Below are positions 7,691 through 16,114 of a stretch of DNA of 64,000 bases, one piece after another; position 1 is the stretch's first letter, and every line of letters starts with the position of its first letter. A program made the translations under genes and the position numbers. The notes beneath the pieces are model-generated. The model saw nothing but the letters and a program-made list of their open reading frames with translations, ran no database searches and had not been told where the DNA came from. The stretch is taken from positions 25,088 through 89,087 of the forward strand of contig CALKWZ010000005.1 in assembly GCA_938003985.1 (NCBI GenBank), written 5' to 3'. This DNA is from an uncultured Verrucomicrobiota bacterium. Its GTDB lineage: Bacteria > Verrucomicrobiota > Kiritimatiellia > CAIQIC01 > Lenti-01.

Positions 7691-8668
7691 ATGAATGATG
7701 CCCGCCGAAACGTTGGTTGCCGCGCCGCCGGATGGCTGGCGGGCCTGTGTTTGGTCCTGACCGCGGGCTGCGCCTCGTCGTCTTCCTCCCAGAAAGTCTA
7801 CGACCGCTATGCGGAACTGGTTGCCCAGCGCAACCAGCCGGCCGGCGTCGCGGCTCCGGCGGCGGATCGTCCCGCCGCGGCCAAGCCGGCCAAACCAGCC
7901 GAACCGGCTCCGGCGGCCGTCCAGAAGCCCTCGGCCCCCGCCCCGACGCCGGCGCCGGCCGCCAAGCCTTCGGCTTCCGTCCCGCCTCCGGTGCAGGTCG
8001 TTGCCCCTCCCAAGCCGGCGGATAATGCCCCGACTCCCGTTGCGGCTCCTGTTGCGGCTCCCGCCCCGGCTCCTGTTCCTGCGCCGGTTCAGGTGCCCGC
8101 CGCTGCCCCCGCCGCGGTCTCCGCTCCGACCTCCGTTCCGGCCGCGGCTCCGGCTGCGGCCCCGGCTGCCGCTCCGGCCTTGTCGGATGCCGGCTATCGG
8201 CTGAAGGTGGGCGATGGCATCCAGATCTTCTTGCGGGGCATTCCCGGCGGCGAGGCCATCGAGGACGTCATCGACGAGGCCGGCATGATCACCTTGCCGT
8301 TCATCAACGAAATCTTGGCCGCCGGCCTGACGGCGTCCGAACTGGAACGCAACGTCCGGCAGACCTATCTGGACCAGGACATCTACCGCAACATCACCGT
8401 GAACGTGGTGGTGCCCACGCGCTATTATTTCATCCAGGGCGAAGTCCGCGCGCCGGGCCGGTTCCAGATCATGTCCGCCACGCGGGTTTCCCAGGCCATC
8501 GCGGCCTCCGGGGGCTACACCGAATACGCCAGCGGCAAGGTGCTGGTCAAGCGCCAGGGCAAGATCGTCAAGGAAATCCGGAATGCCCGCCGGTTGGAGC
8601 GTTCGCCGGAAGACGATCTTCTGCTGGAGCCGGACGACGTCATCGAAGTCCTGCGGAGTTGGTTCTAA
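7691..8668 (+). CDS. Wza-like polysaccharide export lipoprotein (Poly_export/SLBB)
   Basis: 325 residues. Outer-membrane export channel subunit for surface polysaccharide. The signal peptide ends in a lipobox L-T-A-G-C, so the mature protein is probably lipidated. A linker of about 130 residues, almost wholly Ala/Pro/Val/Lys, follows. The C-terminal part carries the Poly_export domain (Y-R-L-K-V-G-D-G-I-Q-I-F, then the V-N-V-V-V-P region) and one SLBB domain (Y-Y-F-I-Q-G-E-V-R-A-P-G-R). The start lies 1 bp after the Wzc stop, implying translational coupling. The long Ala-Pro linker is atypical of E. coli Wza and could span a thick periplasm. Confidence 0.9.
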   Translation: MNDARRNVGCRAAGWLAGLCLVLTAGCASSSSSQKVYDRYAELVAQRNQPAGVAAPAADRPAAAKPAKPAEPAPAAVQKPSAPAPTPAPAAKPSASVPPPVQVVAPPKPADNAPTPVAAPVAAPAPAPVPAPVQVPAAAPAAVSAPTSVPAAAPAAAPAAAPALSDAGYRLKVGDGIQIFLRGIPGGEAIEDVIDEAGMITLPFINEILAAGLTASELERNVRQTYLDQDIYRNITVNVVVPTRYYFIQGEVRAPGRFQIMSATRVSQAIAASGGYTEYASGKVLVKRQGKIVKEIRNARRLERSPEDDLLLEPDDVIEVLRSWF

Positions 8669-8684
8669 CAGGAGACGCGTCCGC

Positions 8685-10616
8685 ATGCCGCGTCGGGACG
8701 AATGGGGGGCGGAGGGTCCTTCGGCGTCCCAACGAATCTACGATGGTTTGGCGTTGCTGCTGCTGATGTGGCCCGCAACGGGGGGCATGTGGTTGCTGGG
8801 CTCCACTCGCACCTGGGGATTCGCGCCGGGGCTGTTCATCTCTTTTCTGGGGTCCCTGCTGGTGCTGGCCCGGCCGCTGGTTTTTCGCGATGCGCCGCGC
8901 GCGGCGGCGCCGGCCGGATTCTGGATTTTCGCCGTGCTGGCCGCCTACGTGGCGCTGCGCGTTCCTGCGGCGGCCGTGCCCTATGCGGCCCGCTGGGAGG
9001 CGTTGCGCTGGATTTGCCTGACCGCGGCGGCGTGGTCCTGGACGCAAACGGCGCGGGTTGCTCGCCGTTGGCAGGGGCTGCTCTTCATCCTGCTCCTCTC
9101 GGTCGCGTTTCAATGCCTCTACGCGACGGTGCAGGAAATGAACGGCGCGCGCGGGGTGCTGTGGATGCTCCGCCCCGAACAGTACGGCCTGCGCGCGAGC
9201 GGCACCTACCTGTGTCCCAACCATTTCGCCAACGTCCTGGCGATGCTCCTGCCGGTGGCGGCCGTCTTGCTCTTCCTGCCCGAGGCCGGGTTGCCCCTGC
9301 GGTTGATGGCGCTCTATTTCCTGGCCGTCGCCGCGGCGCCGCTCTATTGGTCGCTCAGCCGCAGCGCCTGGCTCGGGGCGCTGGCGGGGCTGGCCGCGAC
9401 CGCGCTGCTGCTGGCGTTGCGCCGGAGCCGGGCCTGGTTCCTGGCGGCGCTGGTCGCCATGCCGCTGCTGGCGGCGGCGGCGGGTTGGTTCGCTTGGCAG
9501 GCGCTGCCGGGCGTGCGGATGCGCGTCGGCGCCGTGTTGGAATCGCGGGCGGAATCGGGCGGCATCCGCGTGCCGATGTGGCTGGATTCGGCGGCGATGA
9601 TCCGCGCCCGGCCGGTCGCCGGTTTCGGCGGCGGGTCGTTCGTGTGGACTTATCCGGCCTATCAGCGGCGCCCCCGGCACCACCACACCTACGATTTCCT
9701 GCACAACGAATTCTTGCAGATGCAGGTGGAATACGGCGCCGTCGGTTCCGGACTGCTGCTGCTCGGCCTGCTCTGGGGCGGGGCCGGCGCGACGCTCGCC
9801 GTCGTCCGGTCGCGCAGCCGCGCCGGCGCGGCTTTGTTGGCCGGCGCGGCCGGCGCGGCGGCGGCCGGTCTGGTCCATGCGCTGTTCGATTTCAATTTCC
9901 ACGTTTTTCCGAATCCGCACGTGCTGGTTTGGATCGGCGGCGTCGCCTGGGGCGTCTGGGCGTTGGAATCGCCGGCGGCGAAGCCCGCGCCGACCTGGCG
10001 CCGGCGGCTGGGCCGGACCGCCGCGGCCACCGCCGTCGCGATTTGCGCAGCGGGTGCCTGGCTGGCCTTGGCCGGCGGCCTGGGGTACTACTGGAATCTG
10101 CAAGGCGAACAGGCCCGCGAGCGCCTGGATTGGGACGAGGCCGTCGTCGGGTTTGAAAAGTCCATCCGCTGGGACGGCGGCAATTGGCAACCGCATCTGG
10201 GGCTGGGCCAGGTGCGGTCGGCGCAAGCCGTTTGGCATCGCGATCCCGATCCGGAGGCGGAGCGCGCGTCCAAGGCGGAGTGGGCCGCCGAGGCGGAAGA
10301 ACACCTCCTGCGCGCGCAGGAGCTGAACCCCTTCGACATGGCGGCGGCGCTCATGCTGGGCCGGGTCTACAACGCCCGCGGCGAACCCGAGGCGGCGCTC
10401 GCGGAATTCCGCCGCGCCGCCGCCGCCCGGCCCCGCTACGTGTTCTACCGCGAGCAGGTCGGCATCCAGTTGCGCCGGATGGGCCGCGACCGCGAGGCGC
10501 TCGACGTGTTCCGGGCAAACCTCGCCGACGGCGTGGGCGAGGAAGTCAGCCAACTCAACGTCCGCCTGCTGGAACGCAAGCTCGCCCGCGAGCCGGCGCC
10601 GCCGCCCGCGCCCTGA
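8685..10616 (+). CDS. O-antigen ligase/polymerase-family membrane protein with C-terminal TPR domain
   Basis: 643 residues. About ten or eleven hydrophobic helices occupy residues 20-475, with the family signature region R-A-S-G-T-Y-L-C-P-N-H-F-A-N (the G-x-F-x-N-x-N-x-x-A-like motif) and a large periplasmic loop with D-F-L-H-N-E-F-L-Q. The Wzy_C/WaaL superfamily transfers or polymerises undecaprenyl-linked glycan at the periplasmic face. The last 150 residues form two or more TPR helices (for example A-L-M-L-G-R-V-Y-N-A-R-G-E-P-E-A-A-L-A-E-F-R). AGGAGA at 8670-8675 supports ATG 8685. As last gene of the cluster it is probably the polymerase for the polymer exported by the Wzc/Wza pair. Ligase and polymerase cannot be separated by sequence alone. 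Confidence 0.85.
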   Translation: MPRRDEWGAEGPSASQRIYDGLALLLLMWPATGGMWLLGSTRTWGFAPGLFISFLGSLLVLARPLVFRDAPRAAAPAGFWIFAVLAAYVALRVPAAAVPYAARWEALRWICLTAAAWSWTQTARVARRWQGLLFILLLSVAFQCLYATVQEMNGARGVLWMLRPEQYGLRASGTYLCPNHFANVLAMLLPVAAVLLFLPEAGLPLRLMALYFLAVAAAPLYWSLSRSAWLGALAGLAATALLLALRRSRAWFLAALVAMPLLAAAAGWFAWQALPGVRMRVGAVLESRAESGGIRVPMWLDSAAMIRARPVAGFGGGSFVWTYPAYQRRPRHHHTYDFLHNEFLQMQVEYGAVGSGLLLLGLLWGGAGATLAVVRSRSRAGAALLAGAAGAAAAGLVHALFDFNFHVFPNPHVLVWIGGVAWGVWALESPAAKPAPTWRRRLGRTAAATAVAICAAGAWLALAGGLGYYWNLQGEQARERLDWDEAVVGFEKSIRWDGGNWQPHLGLGQVRSAQAVWHRDPDPEAERASKAEWAAEAEEHLLRAQELNPFDMAAALMLGRVYNARGEPEAALAEFRRAAAARPRYVFYREQVGIQLRRMGRDREALDVFRANLADGVGEEVSQLNVRLLERKLAREPAPPPAP

Positions 10617-10622
10617 GCCGGC

Positions 10623-11543
10623 CTAGCTCCGCCACCGCGGACAGGCGCGGAGGAACGGACAGGTCTTGCACGGGGCTTCGTCCGCGGCACAGTCGAAATT
10701 CGTTCCGTCGCCCGCGTCGTTGGTTTCGGGATTCTCGAGGGGAAACAACATTTCGTCCGCCGAATCGCGGATGAAGTCGCGCAAGGTTTCGAAATCGTCG
10801 GCGGTGAAGGCGAAGCTCGCGCGCCGGTCGTGGACCGGGTTGTAGGCGATGGCCTCGATCGCGGCGGGCGGGGTTGGCCAGCGGTCCAGCGCCAGCAGGG
10901 CGTAGACGCCCAGTTGCGCGCGGTGCTCCGCGGGGTCCGCGGCGCCCGTCTTCCAGTCGTAGACGAGCAGCTGGCCGCCGCGCCGGACCACCAGATCGGG
11001 CACGGCGAAGACCTTCAGGCCGTCGAGCGTGAAATGGGCGCGGCGTTCCACCGCCAGCAGATCGTCGTCGGGCAGCGCCTGGAGTTCGCGCCAGACGTCG
11101 GAGGCCAGGAACCGGCGGATGGCCTGGGCCGTCCGGTCCACGACGGCTTTCCATTCCTCGGGCGGGATGTCGAGCTGGTACTCGTGCTCGAAGAGGCCCG
11201 GGACGTGGACGGGGTCCGCGCGGTGGGCGCCCGCGCGCGATTCGCGGAATTCCCGGCGCATGAGTTCGAGCTGCCGGGCCTCGGCCGTGGCGGCCACGTC
11301 GCCGGCATCCGCGCGGCGCGCGTTCTTCAGGAGGAATTCGATGGCCTGGTGCGCATGGTGGCCGGCCCACTGCTGGCGGGTCGAGAGACGTTTGAGGAGA
11401 TAGAGTTCGCGCGCGCGCGCCGGCGCCGCCGGATCCCAGCCGCCCCACGAAGCGTAGTAGGCGAAGTAGTAGCGCTTCAGGCAGGTCTGGAACGTTTCGT
11501 GGCGAGAGTGCGACCAGGAAAACTCGTTGGCCAGGGCGCTCAT
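10623..11543 (-). CDS. PD-(D/E)XK-family nuclease with Fe-S cluster-type cysteines
   Basis: 306 residues. Cytoplasmic RecB/Cas4-like nuclease domain (PDDEXK_1). The catalytic core is visible as V-P-D-L-V-V-R-R-G-G-Q-L-L-V-Y-D-W-K-T-G, giving the P-D and D-x-K residues, with H-A-H-Q-A upstream as a likely metal ligand. A Cys near the N-terminus (T-C-L-K-R-Y-Y) and the C-terminal C-K-T-C-P-F-L-R-A-C-P group match the four-cysteine [4Fe-4S] pattern of AddB and Cas4. No cas gene is nearby, so a repair or recombination role is more likely. Its ATG overlaps the upstream sdaA stop by 4 bp. Confidence 0.85.
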   Translation of the reverse strand: MSALANEFSWSHSRHETFQTCLKRYYFAYYASWGGWDPAAPARARELYLLKRLSTRQQWAGHHAHQAIEFLLKNARRADAGDVAATAEARQLELMRREFRESRAGAHRADPVHVPGLFEHEYQLDIPPEEWKAVVDRTAQAIRRFLASDVWRELQALPDDDLLAVERRAHFTLDGLKVFAVPDLVVRRGGQLLVYDWKTGAADPAEHRAQLGVYALLALDRWPTPPAAIEAIAYNPVHDRRASFAFTADDFETLRDFIRDSADEMLFPLENPETNDAGDGTNFDCAADEAPCKTCPFLRACPRWRS

Positions 11544-12796
11544 GGGGCGGCGGACTTTCCGAGGCGGCTTTCGATGTCGCGGCGCCAGAGCCGGGCCAGC
11601 CCGCCCGCGGCCGTCTCGCGGTAGGCCGCCTGCAGGTCGCGGCCGGTCGCGTTCATGACTTCGATCACGTCGTCGAAGCTGACGAGATGGCGGCCGTCGG
11701 TCATCTGCGTGAAGGCGGCGCATTCGAGCGCGCGCAGCGCGGCGTTCATGTTGCGCTCGATGCAGGGAATCTGCACGTAGCCCTCGATGGGGTCGCAGGT
11801 CAGGCCGAGATTGTGCTCCATGGCCATTTCGGCGGCGTATTCGATCTGGTTGAGGGTGGCGCCGGCCAGCTGCGCGGCGGCGGCCGCGGCCATCGAGCAG
11901 GCCGAACCGATCTCGGCTTGGCAACCCGCTTCCGCGCCCGAGACGGTGGCGTTGGCGCGGATCGAGGCGCCGAAGAGACCGGCGGTGGCGAGCGCTTCGA
12001 GAATCTGGCGGCGGGAGGCGCGCTTGGCGGTTTTCAGGTGGTAGAGCACGGCCGGCAGCACGCCGGCGGCGCCGCACGACGGCGCCGTCACCACCTGCAT
12101 GCCCGCGGCGTTTTCCTCCGCCACGGCCAGCGCGTACGCGGCGACGAGGCCCAGGTCGCGCGCCCAGCCCTTGAGCCGCCGGGCGCGGTGCCACGTCGTG
12201 CCCGCGCGCCGCGCCAGTTCCAGCGTGCCGGGCAGGATGATCTGCTTGCTGGCGAGTCCGCGGCGGACGGTTTCGGCCATCGCGTCCCACACGTCGCCCA
12301 ACCGCGGCCACAAGTCTGGCTCGACGTTCTCCGCCAGCTGCCAGAAGGCCAGGTCGTTGGCCCGGCAATAGGCCATCGCTTCCGCGACGTTCGCGACGGG
12401 ATAGGCCGCCGGCGGCGCGCCGGGAATCGGCGTGCCGTCGGCTTCGCGCAGGTTGCCCCCGCCGATGCTGCAGACCGTCCATTCCTTCAAAAGCTGGCCG
12501 GCGGCGGCGAACGCCTCGAACTTCAGCGTGTTCGGATGCGGCAGGTCGCCGGCCTGCGGATCGAAGACCACCTCGACCGGAATGGGCTGCAGGGTGCGGA
12601 CCAGGGTGCGGTCCGTCCAGTGTCCGCGGCCGGTGGCCGCCAGGCTGCCGTAGAGCGTGGCGCGGACGCGCGCGGGCGTCTCGGGCAGCGCCTGCAGGAA
12701 ACGCCGCGCGGCGCGCTGCGGCCCCACGCTGTGGGTGCTCGACGGGCCGGCGCCGATGGCGAAGACCTCGAAAATCGATTGCAGCTGGCCGCTCAT
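11540..12796 (-). CDS. sdaA: L-serine ammonia-lyase (iron-sulfur-dependent, single chain)
   Basis: 418 residues. Converts L-serine to pyruvate and ammonia using a [4Fe-4S] cluster. Both regions are fused in one chain: the beta region (I-G-A-G-P-S-S-T-H-S-V-G-P near the N-terminus, and S-I-G-G-G) and the alpha region (T-A-P-S-C-G-A-A-G-V-L-P, I-G-S-A-C-S-M-A, C-D-P-I-E-G-Y-V-Q-I-P-C-I-E-R-N). The three cluster cysteines in A-P-S-C-G, G-S-A-C-S and Q-I-P-C-I are present. The length is slightly below typical SdaA (about 455 aa). It lies in a five-gene operon with ATGA overlaps on both sides, next to redox-type genes. Confidence 0.93.
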   Translation of the reverse strand: MSGQLQSIFEVFAIGAGPSSTHSVGPQRAARRFLQALPETPARVRATLYGSLAATGRGHWTDRTLVRTLQPIPVEVVFDPQAGDLPHPNTLKFEAFAAAGQLLKEWTVCSIGGGNLREADGTPIPGAPPAAYPVANVAEAMAYCRANDLAFWQLAENVEPDLWPRLGDVWDAMAETVRRGLASKQIILPGTLELARRAGTTWHRARRLKGWARDLGLVAAYALAVAEENAAGMQVVTAPSCGAAGVLPAVLYHLKTAKRASRRQILEALATAGLFGASIRANATVSGAEAGCQAEIGSACSMAAAAAAQLAGATLNQIEYAAEMAMEHNLGLTCDPIEGYVQIPCIERNMNAALRALECAAFTQMTDGRHLVSFDDVIEVMNATGRDLQAAYRETAAGGLARLWRRDIESRLGKSAAP

Positions 12797-13251
12797 GGAG
12801 CCTCCGGGGCGCGGCGGGGGAAGGCGCGGCGGACCGCGTCGAGATACGTCGCCAGCGCCAGCCAGATCAGCGCGCCGTTGCGCACCAGGTTCCAGCCGTC
12901 GGACACCGCCGCGTCCGCGCGCGTGGAGAAGCACCCGCACGAAGCTTCGATGCCGCGCACGAGATTCAGGGAAATGGCGATCGTGAAGACCGCCAGCATG
13001 GCCGCGATGAGCGCCGCGCCCGCGGCGCGCAGCCGCGCCGGCGCGGCCAGCACCGCCAAGCCCGTCGTCAGTTCGATCCACGGCAGCACGAGCGCCACGA
13101 GATTGACGAATTCGCCCGGCAAAATCCGGTAGCGGTTCACGGCCAGCGCGAAGGCGGCCGGATCGCGGATCTTCGCGACGCACGCGCCGAGGAAAATCGC
13201 GGCGACCCCGAGGCGCGCCAGCCAGACGGAGGCGGGACGGACGCGGCTCAT
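12793..13251 (-). CDS. MauE/DoxX-like four-helix membrane protein
   Basis: 152 residues with about four transmembrane helices. The opening W-L-A-R-L-G-V-A-A-I-F-L-G-A-C-V-A-K-I-R-D-P-A-A-F-A resembles MauE/DoxX domains, and a S-C-G-C-F motif occurs in the last third. MauE-type proteins are membrane redox or thiol partners. A Cys pair plus a neighbouring rhodanese and a DUF1573 protein with its own C-G-C motif suggests a sulfur or disulfide-related role, which is inference. It overlaps both neighbours by 4 bp. Confidence 0.8.
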   Translation of the reverse strand: MSRVRPASVWLARLGVAAIFLGACVAKIRDPAAFALAVNRYRILPGEFVNLVALVLPWIELTTGLAVLAAPARLRAAGAALIAAMLAVFTIAISLNLVRGIEASCGCFSTRADAAVSDGWNLVRNGALIWLALATYLDAVRRAFPRRAPEAP

Positions 13252-13772
13252 GGCGCGTCTCCCGCGCGCGTCGCGCCGCCGTACTGCACCCACTCCGCGT
13301 AGCCGCCCGGATAGAGCGTCAGGTCGGTGAAACCCAGGCTGCGCAGCTTCAGCGCCAGTTCGAGGGCGTCGGTGCAGTCGGCGCCGCCGCAATAGACCAG
13401 AACGGGCGTGTCCAGGTGGAGCCGGGCCGCGTGCGCGACCAGTTGCCGCTCCACGTCTTCCAGCGGCAGGTTGAGGGCGCCGGGCAGGTGGCCCGCCGCG
13501 TACTGCTCCGGGATCCGCGCGTCGAATGTGATGCCGTTCGTCGAACCCACCCGCGTCCGCGCGCCTTCCAGGAACGTCACCGGCACGCCGGCGCGGAAGG
13601 CGAGGTTCTCGACGTGGTGCGCCCAGTCGCTGGTCCACGGCAGGCGCGTCGCGGCCGGCCGCAGCACGTTCGCGGCGAGGCCCAGCGCGGCGGAAACGGC
13701 CAAGAGGGCAGCCGCGGCGCCGGCCAACCGGAGCGCGTCGCCGCGCCGGAGTGCCGACGCGCCGCCGGTCAT
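13248..13772 (-). CDS. Membrane-anchored rhodanese-like protein
   Basis: 174 residues. An N-terminal transmembrane helix (about 15-38) is followed by a rhodanese domain with F-D-A-R-I-P-E-Q-Y-A-A-G-H-L-P-G-A-L-N-L-P and the active-site loop V-Y-C-G-G-A-D-C-T. The catalytic Cys is the first one, in Y-C-G-G. Rhodaneses carry sulfane sulfur on that Cys. The domain most likely faces the periplasm, judging by the helix orientation and its DUF1573 neighbour. It sits in the DUF1573-rhodanese-MauE block and overlaps both flanking genes by 4 bp. Confidence 0.85.
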   Translation of the reverse strand: MTGGASALRRGDALRLAGAAAALLAVSAALGLAANVLRPAATRLPWTSDWAHHVENLAFRAGVPVTFLEGARTRVGSTNGITFDARIPEQYAAGHLPGALNLPLEDVERQLVAHAARLHLDTPVLVYCGGADCTDALELALKLRSLGFTDLTLYPGGYAEWVQYGGATRAGDAP

Positions 13773-14497
13773 GGGGCCGCCGCGGGCACGACGTAGGCCG
13801 CCACCGGAATCGAAAGCTCGGGCTGGTCGGCTTGGTCGGTCTTGACGAACACGCTGCCGTTGACGCTGCCTTCCGGCAGCTCCGGATCGAGCGTCAGTTC
13901 GAATTTCTGCGTCGAGCCGTCCGCGCCGGGTTCCGGATCCAGCGGCTTGAGCAGCAGGCCGGGGTGGTCCGCGCGCAGGCTCGTGATCTGGATCGGGCCG
14001 CGGGCGGAGACGATTTCGCAGACGCGGCTGCGCGCGTCGGCGGGGCCGATCCGGCCGAAGAAGAGCGCGGAAGGCTGCGCGCGCAGCGGCTGGATCGCGG
14101 TGCCCTTGAGCTGCAGGTTCAGGCTGGGCGTGTCGGGATCGTTGCTTTCGACGGTGATCGACTTGATTTGGGCGCCGGTGCGGCCGCGCAGGTCGAGCCG
14201 CGCGCGGATGGACGCCTCGCCGCCGGGGGGAATCACGTCCTGCGACGGCTTGACCGCCGTGCAGCCGCACGAGGCGCGCACGTTGCGGATTTCCAGCGAC
14301 AGCGTGCCCGCGTTGCGGATCGGGTAGTCGTGTTCCACGAATTCCGTGTTGTTGCGCTCGCCGAAATCGAAGACCGGCGCGTCGCAAACGATGCGGGGCT
14401 TGAGCGGGGCGTCGGAAGTCGCCGGCGTTTCCTGGGCCGAAACGGACAGGGCGGCCAACGCGAGCAGGGCGGACACGGACAGACAGATGGCTTTCAT
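13769..14497 (-). CDS. Secreted DUF1573 protein, first gene of the redox-type operon
   Basis: 242 residues. The signal peptide ends V-S-A-Q. The DUF1573 Ig-like domain follows, with F-D-F-G-E-R-N-N-T-E-F-V-E-H-D-Y-P-I-R-N-A-G-T-L-S-L-E-I and the family's S-C-G-C-T-A-V-K-P-S motif (about residues 76-85). A second Ig-like half lacks cysteines. ATG 14497 is chosen because it follows the promoter at the usual distance; an in-frame ATG at 14506 lies within the predicted -10/start region. The family is widespread in Bacteroidetes and PVC bacteria and its function is unknown. The conserved C-G-C suggests metal or thiol chemistry. Confidence 0.87.
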   Translation of the reverse strand: MKAICLSVSALLALAALSVSAQETPATSDAPLKPRIVCDAPVFDFGERNNTEFVEHDYPIRNAGTLSLEIRNVRASCGCTAVKPSQDVIPPGGEASIRARLDLRGRTGAQIKSITVESNDPDTPSLNLQLKGTAIQPLRAQPSALFFGRIGPADARSRVCEIVSARGPIQITSLRADHPGLLLKPLDPEPGADGSTQKFELTLDPELPEGSVNGSVFVKTDQADQPELSIPVAAYVVPAAAP

Positions 14498-14504
14498 GCT
14501 GTCC

Positions 14505-14533
14505 ATCCTAGCGCACGCCGCCGCGGGTTTCAA
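14505..14533 (-). promoter_or_regulatory. Sigma-70-like promoter of the DUF1573 operon, probably leaderless
   Basis: Minus strand: TTGAAA (14528-14533), 17-bp spacer, TAGGAT (14505-14510). Only 7 nt separate the -10 from the ATG at 14497, so transcription would start at or next to the start codon. Confidence 0.55.
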
Positions 14534-14569
14534 GGGGCGAGGGGCCGCCGCCGGCGGCGCGCCGGCCGG

Positions 14570-15343
14570 CTACAGGTCGATTTGCAGCCCGTCGTAGGCC
14601 GGGGCGATCCCGGCGGGCAGGAGCGCTTCGGCCTGCGCGTGCGACACCTCGTGGCACAAATGCAGGACCAGCGAACGCCGCGCGCCGATCTGGTCCAGCG
14701 TCGCCGCGGCCTCCTCCAGGTTCATGTGCGTGGGATGCGGCCGGATGCGCAAGGCGTCGATCGCCGCCAGATCCGCGCCGCGGCAAAGGTCCAGCGTTTC
14801 CGGCGGCAGCCGCTTGCAGTCGGGAATCGCGGCGAAGGACCGCCCGCCGCATTCGAGTTTCCAGCCGACCATGTCGGCGTGGCCGTGCTCGGCGGGCAGC
14901 GGCGTCAGGCGCACGCCGCGGTACTCGAACGGCGCGCCCGTCGCGACGCGCAGGTCGATGCGCGCCAGCGAGGTGCCCGGAATCGGCGGCCGGTCGAGAT
15001 AGTCGAAGATCTTGCGCAGCGTGCCGGCGGTGCCGGGCGAGGCCCAGACCGGCATGGGTTCCGGCATGCGGTTGGTGAACGGCCGCAGGTCGTCGAACCC
15101 GAAGACGTGGTCCGCGTGCGCGTGGGTCATCAGCACGCCGTCGATGCGCCGGAGGCCGTAGGCGAGGCATTGGCTGCGCAGGTCGGGGGGCGTGTCGATC
15201 AGCAGCGCGGCGTCGGGGGTTTCGACGTAGATGGCCGTGCGGAAACGCCGGTCGCGCGGGTCGGCCGAGCGGCAGACCGCGCAGTCGCACCCCGGCATGG
15301 GCACGCCGTAGGAGGTTCCGGTTCCCAGAAACGTCACGCGCAT
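14570..15343 (-). CDS. MBL-fold metal-dependent hydrolase (PhnP-like)
   Basis: 257 residues. The metallo-beta-lactamase signature T-H-A-H-A-D-H is at about residues 73-79, with further metal ligands in A-E-H-G-H and L-H-L-C-H. The N-terminus T-F-L-G-T-G-T-S-Y-G-V-P-M-P-G-C-D-C-A-V-C matches PhnP and related phosphodiesterases, including the Cys-rich zinc-binding loop. PhnP hydrolyses cyclic phosphodiesters, but no phosphonate gene is nearby, so the substrate is open. GGAG upstream on the minus strand supports ATG 15343. Confidence 0.88.
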   Translation of the reverse strand: MRVTFLGTGTSYGVPMPGCDCAVCRSADPRDRRFRTAIYVETPDAALLIDTPPDLRSQCLAYGLRRIDGVLMTHAHADHVFGFDDLRPFTNRMPEPMPVWASPGTAGTLRKIFDYLDRPPIPGTSLARIDLRVATGAPFEYRGVRLTPLPAEHGHADMVGWKLECGGRSFAAIPDCKRLPPETLDLCRGADLAAIDALRIRPHPTHMNLEEAAATLDQIGARRSLVLHLCHEVSHAQAEALLPAGIAPAYDGLQIDL

Positions 15344-15495
15344 GGCCGCCAATCTCCCACGTTTGCCGGTATCGGGCCAACGTTTTTCCGCGCCGCGGAA
15401 CGCACTTGGGGGTGCGGAAAGCGGCGATTTCCGCTTTGCGGCGGGCGGGGGCTTTGGCATGCTGGAGCCGGCGAAGGAAAGAGGAGGACGAAGCC

Positions 15496-16059
15496 ATGCA
15501 AACCGCTTTGCCGGCCGATTTCAGGCGCGGACTGGTCCTGCTGCTCGACGGCGTGCCGCACGTCGTCGAAGAACTGCACGTCTCGGGGACGGCCAAGACG
15601 AAGCACAAGCTGCACGTGCAGCTCCGGAACCTCCAGAACGGCCACGTGTTCGAACGGACGTTCCCGGACAACGAGCGGGTGCCGACCGCCGAACTGGAGC
15701 ACCGCCGGGTATCCTTCAGCTACGTCCAGGGCGGCGACTTCGTTTTTCTCGACGCCGAAACCTTCGAAGAACTGACGCTGACGACCGAGCAGATCGGCGA
15801 CCGCCGCTATTTCCTGAAAGAAAACGAGGAGTATCGCGCCTTGGTCCTGGAAGGCCGGTTGCTCGACGTCCAGCTGCCCGACGCCGTGGTGCTGGCGGTT
15901 TCCGAGACCGCCCCCGTCCAGCACGGCGGCGGCGATTCCGCCTGGAAATCCGCGGTCCTGGAAGGCGGCCTCGAGATCCAGGTCCCGCTGTTCGTCGCCC
16001 CCGGCGAAAAGTTGCTGGTCGATACGAAAACGCGCAAGTACGCCGGCAAGGCGGGGTGA
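15496..16059 (+). CDS. efpL: Elongation factor P paralogue of the YeiP/EfpL type
   Basis: 187 residues, three beta-barrel domains. EF-P relieves ribosomes stalled at polyproline. The sequence matches YeiP/EfpL better than canonical EF-P over V-S-F-S-Y-V-Q-G-G-D-F-V-F-L-D and L-P-D-A-V-V-L-A-V-S-E-T-A-P. The tip loop is S-G-T-A-K-T-K-H-K-L, placing Lys at residue 34, where E. coli YeiP has Arg and canonical EF-P has the modified Lys in P-G-K-G. No lysyl-modification gene (epmA/epmB) or earP is in view. GAGGAGG at 15481-15487 fixes the start. A TTGCGG-N16-CATGCT promoter candidate lies just upstream. Confidence 0.85.
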   Translation: MQTALPADFRRGLVLLLDGVPHVVEELHVSGTAKTKHKLHVQLRNLQNGHVFERTFPDNERVPTAELEHRRVSFSYVQGGDFVFLDAETFEELTLTTEQIGDRRYFLKENEEYRALVLEGRLLDVQLPDAVVLAVSETAPVQHGGGDSAWKSAVLEGGLEIQVPLFVAPGEKLLVDTKTRKYAGKAG

Positions 16060-16063
16060 GAAG

Positions 16064-16108
16064 GGGTGGCTTGCCACCCGTAGTCCCGACCGCTTGTCGC
16101 GTCGGGAC
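16064..16108 (+). terminator. Two GC-rich hairpins after efpL
   Basis: GGGTGGC/GCCACCC (16064-16079) and GTCCCGAC/GTCGGGAC (16083-16108) lie between efpL and the convergent tRNA-Val. No U-tract follows, so a terminator role is plausible but not certain. Confidence 0.35.
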
Positions 16109-16114
16109 GAAGGG

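Noticed and set aside
10623..11543. Cas4 as part of a CRISPR system
   Set aside because: The nuclease has the Cas4-like cysteines, but no cas genes or repeats occur nearby and its operon partners are metabolic.
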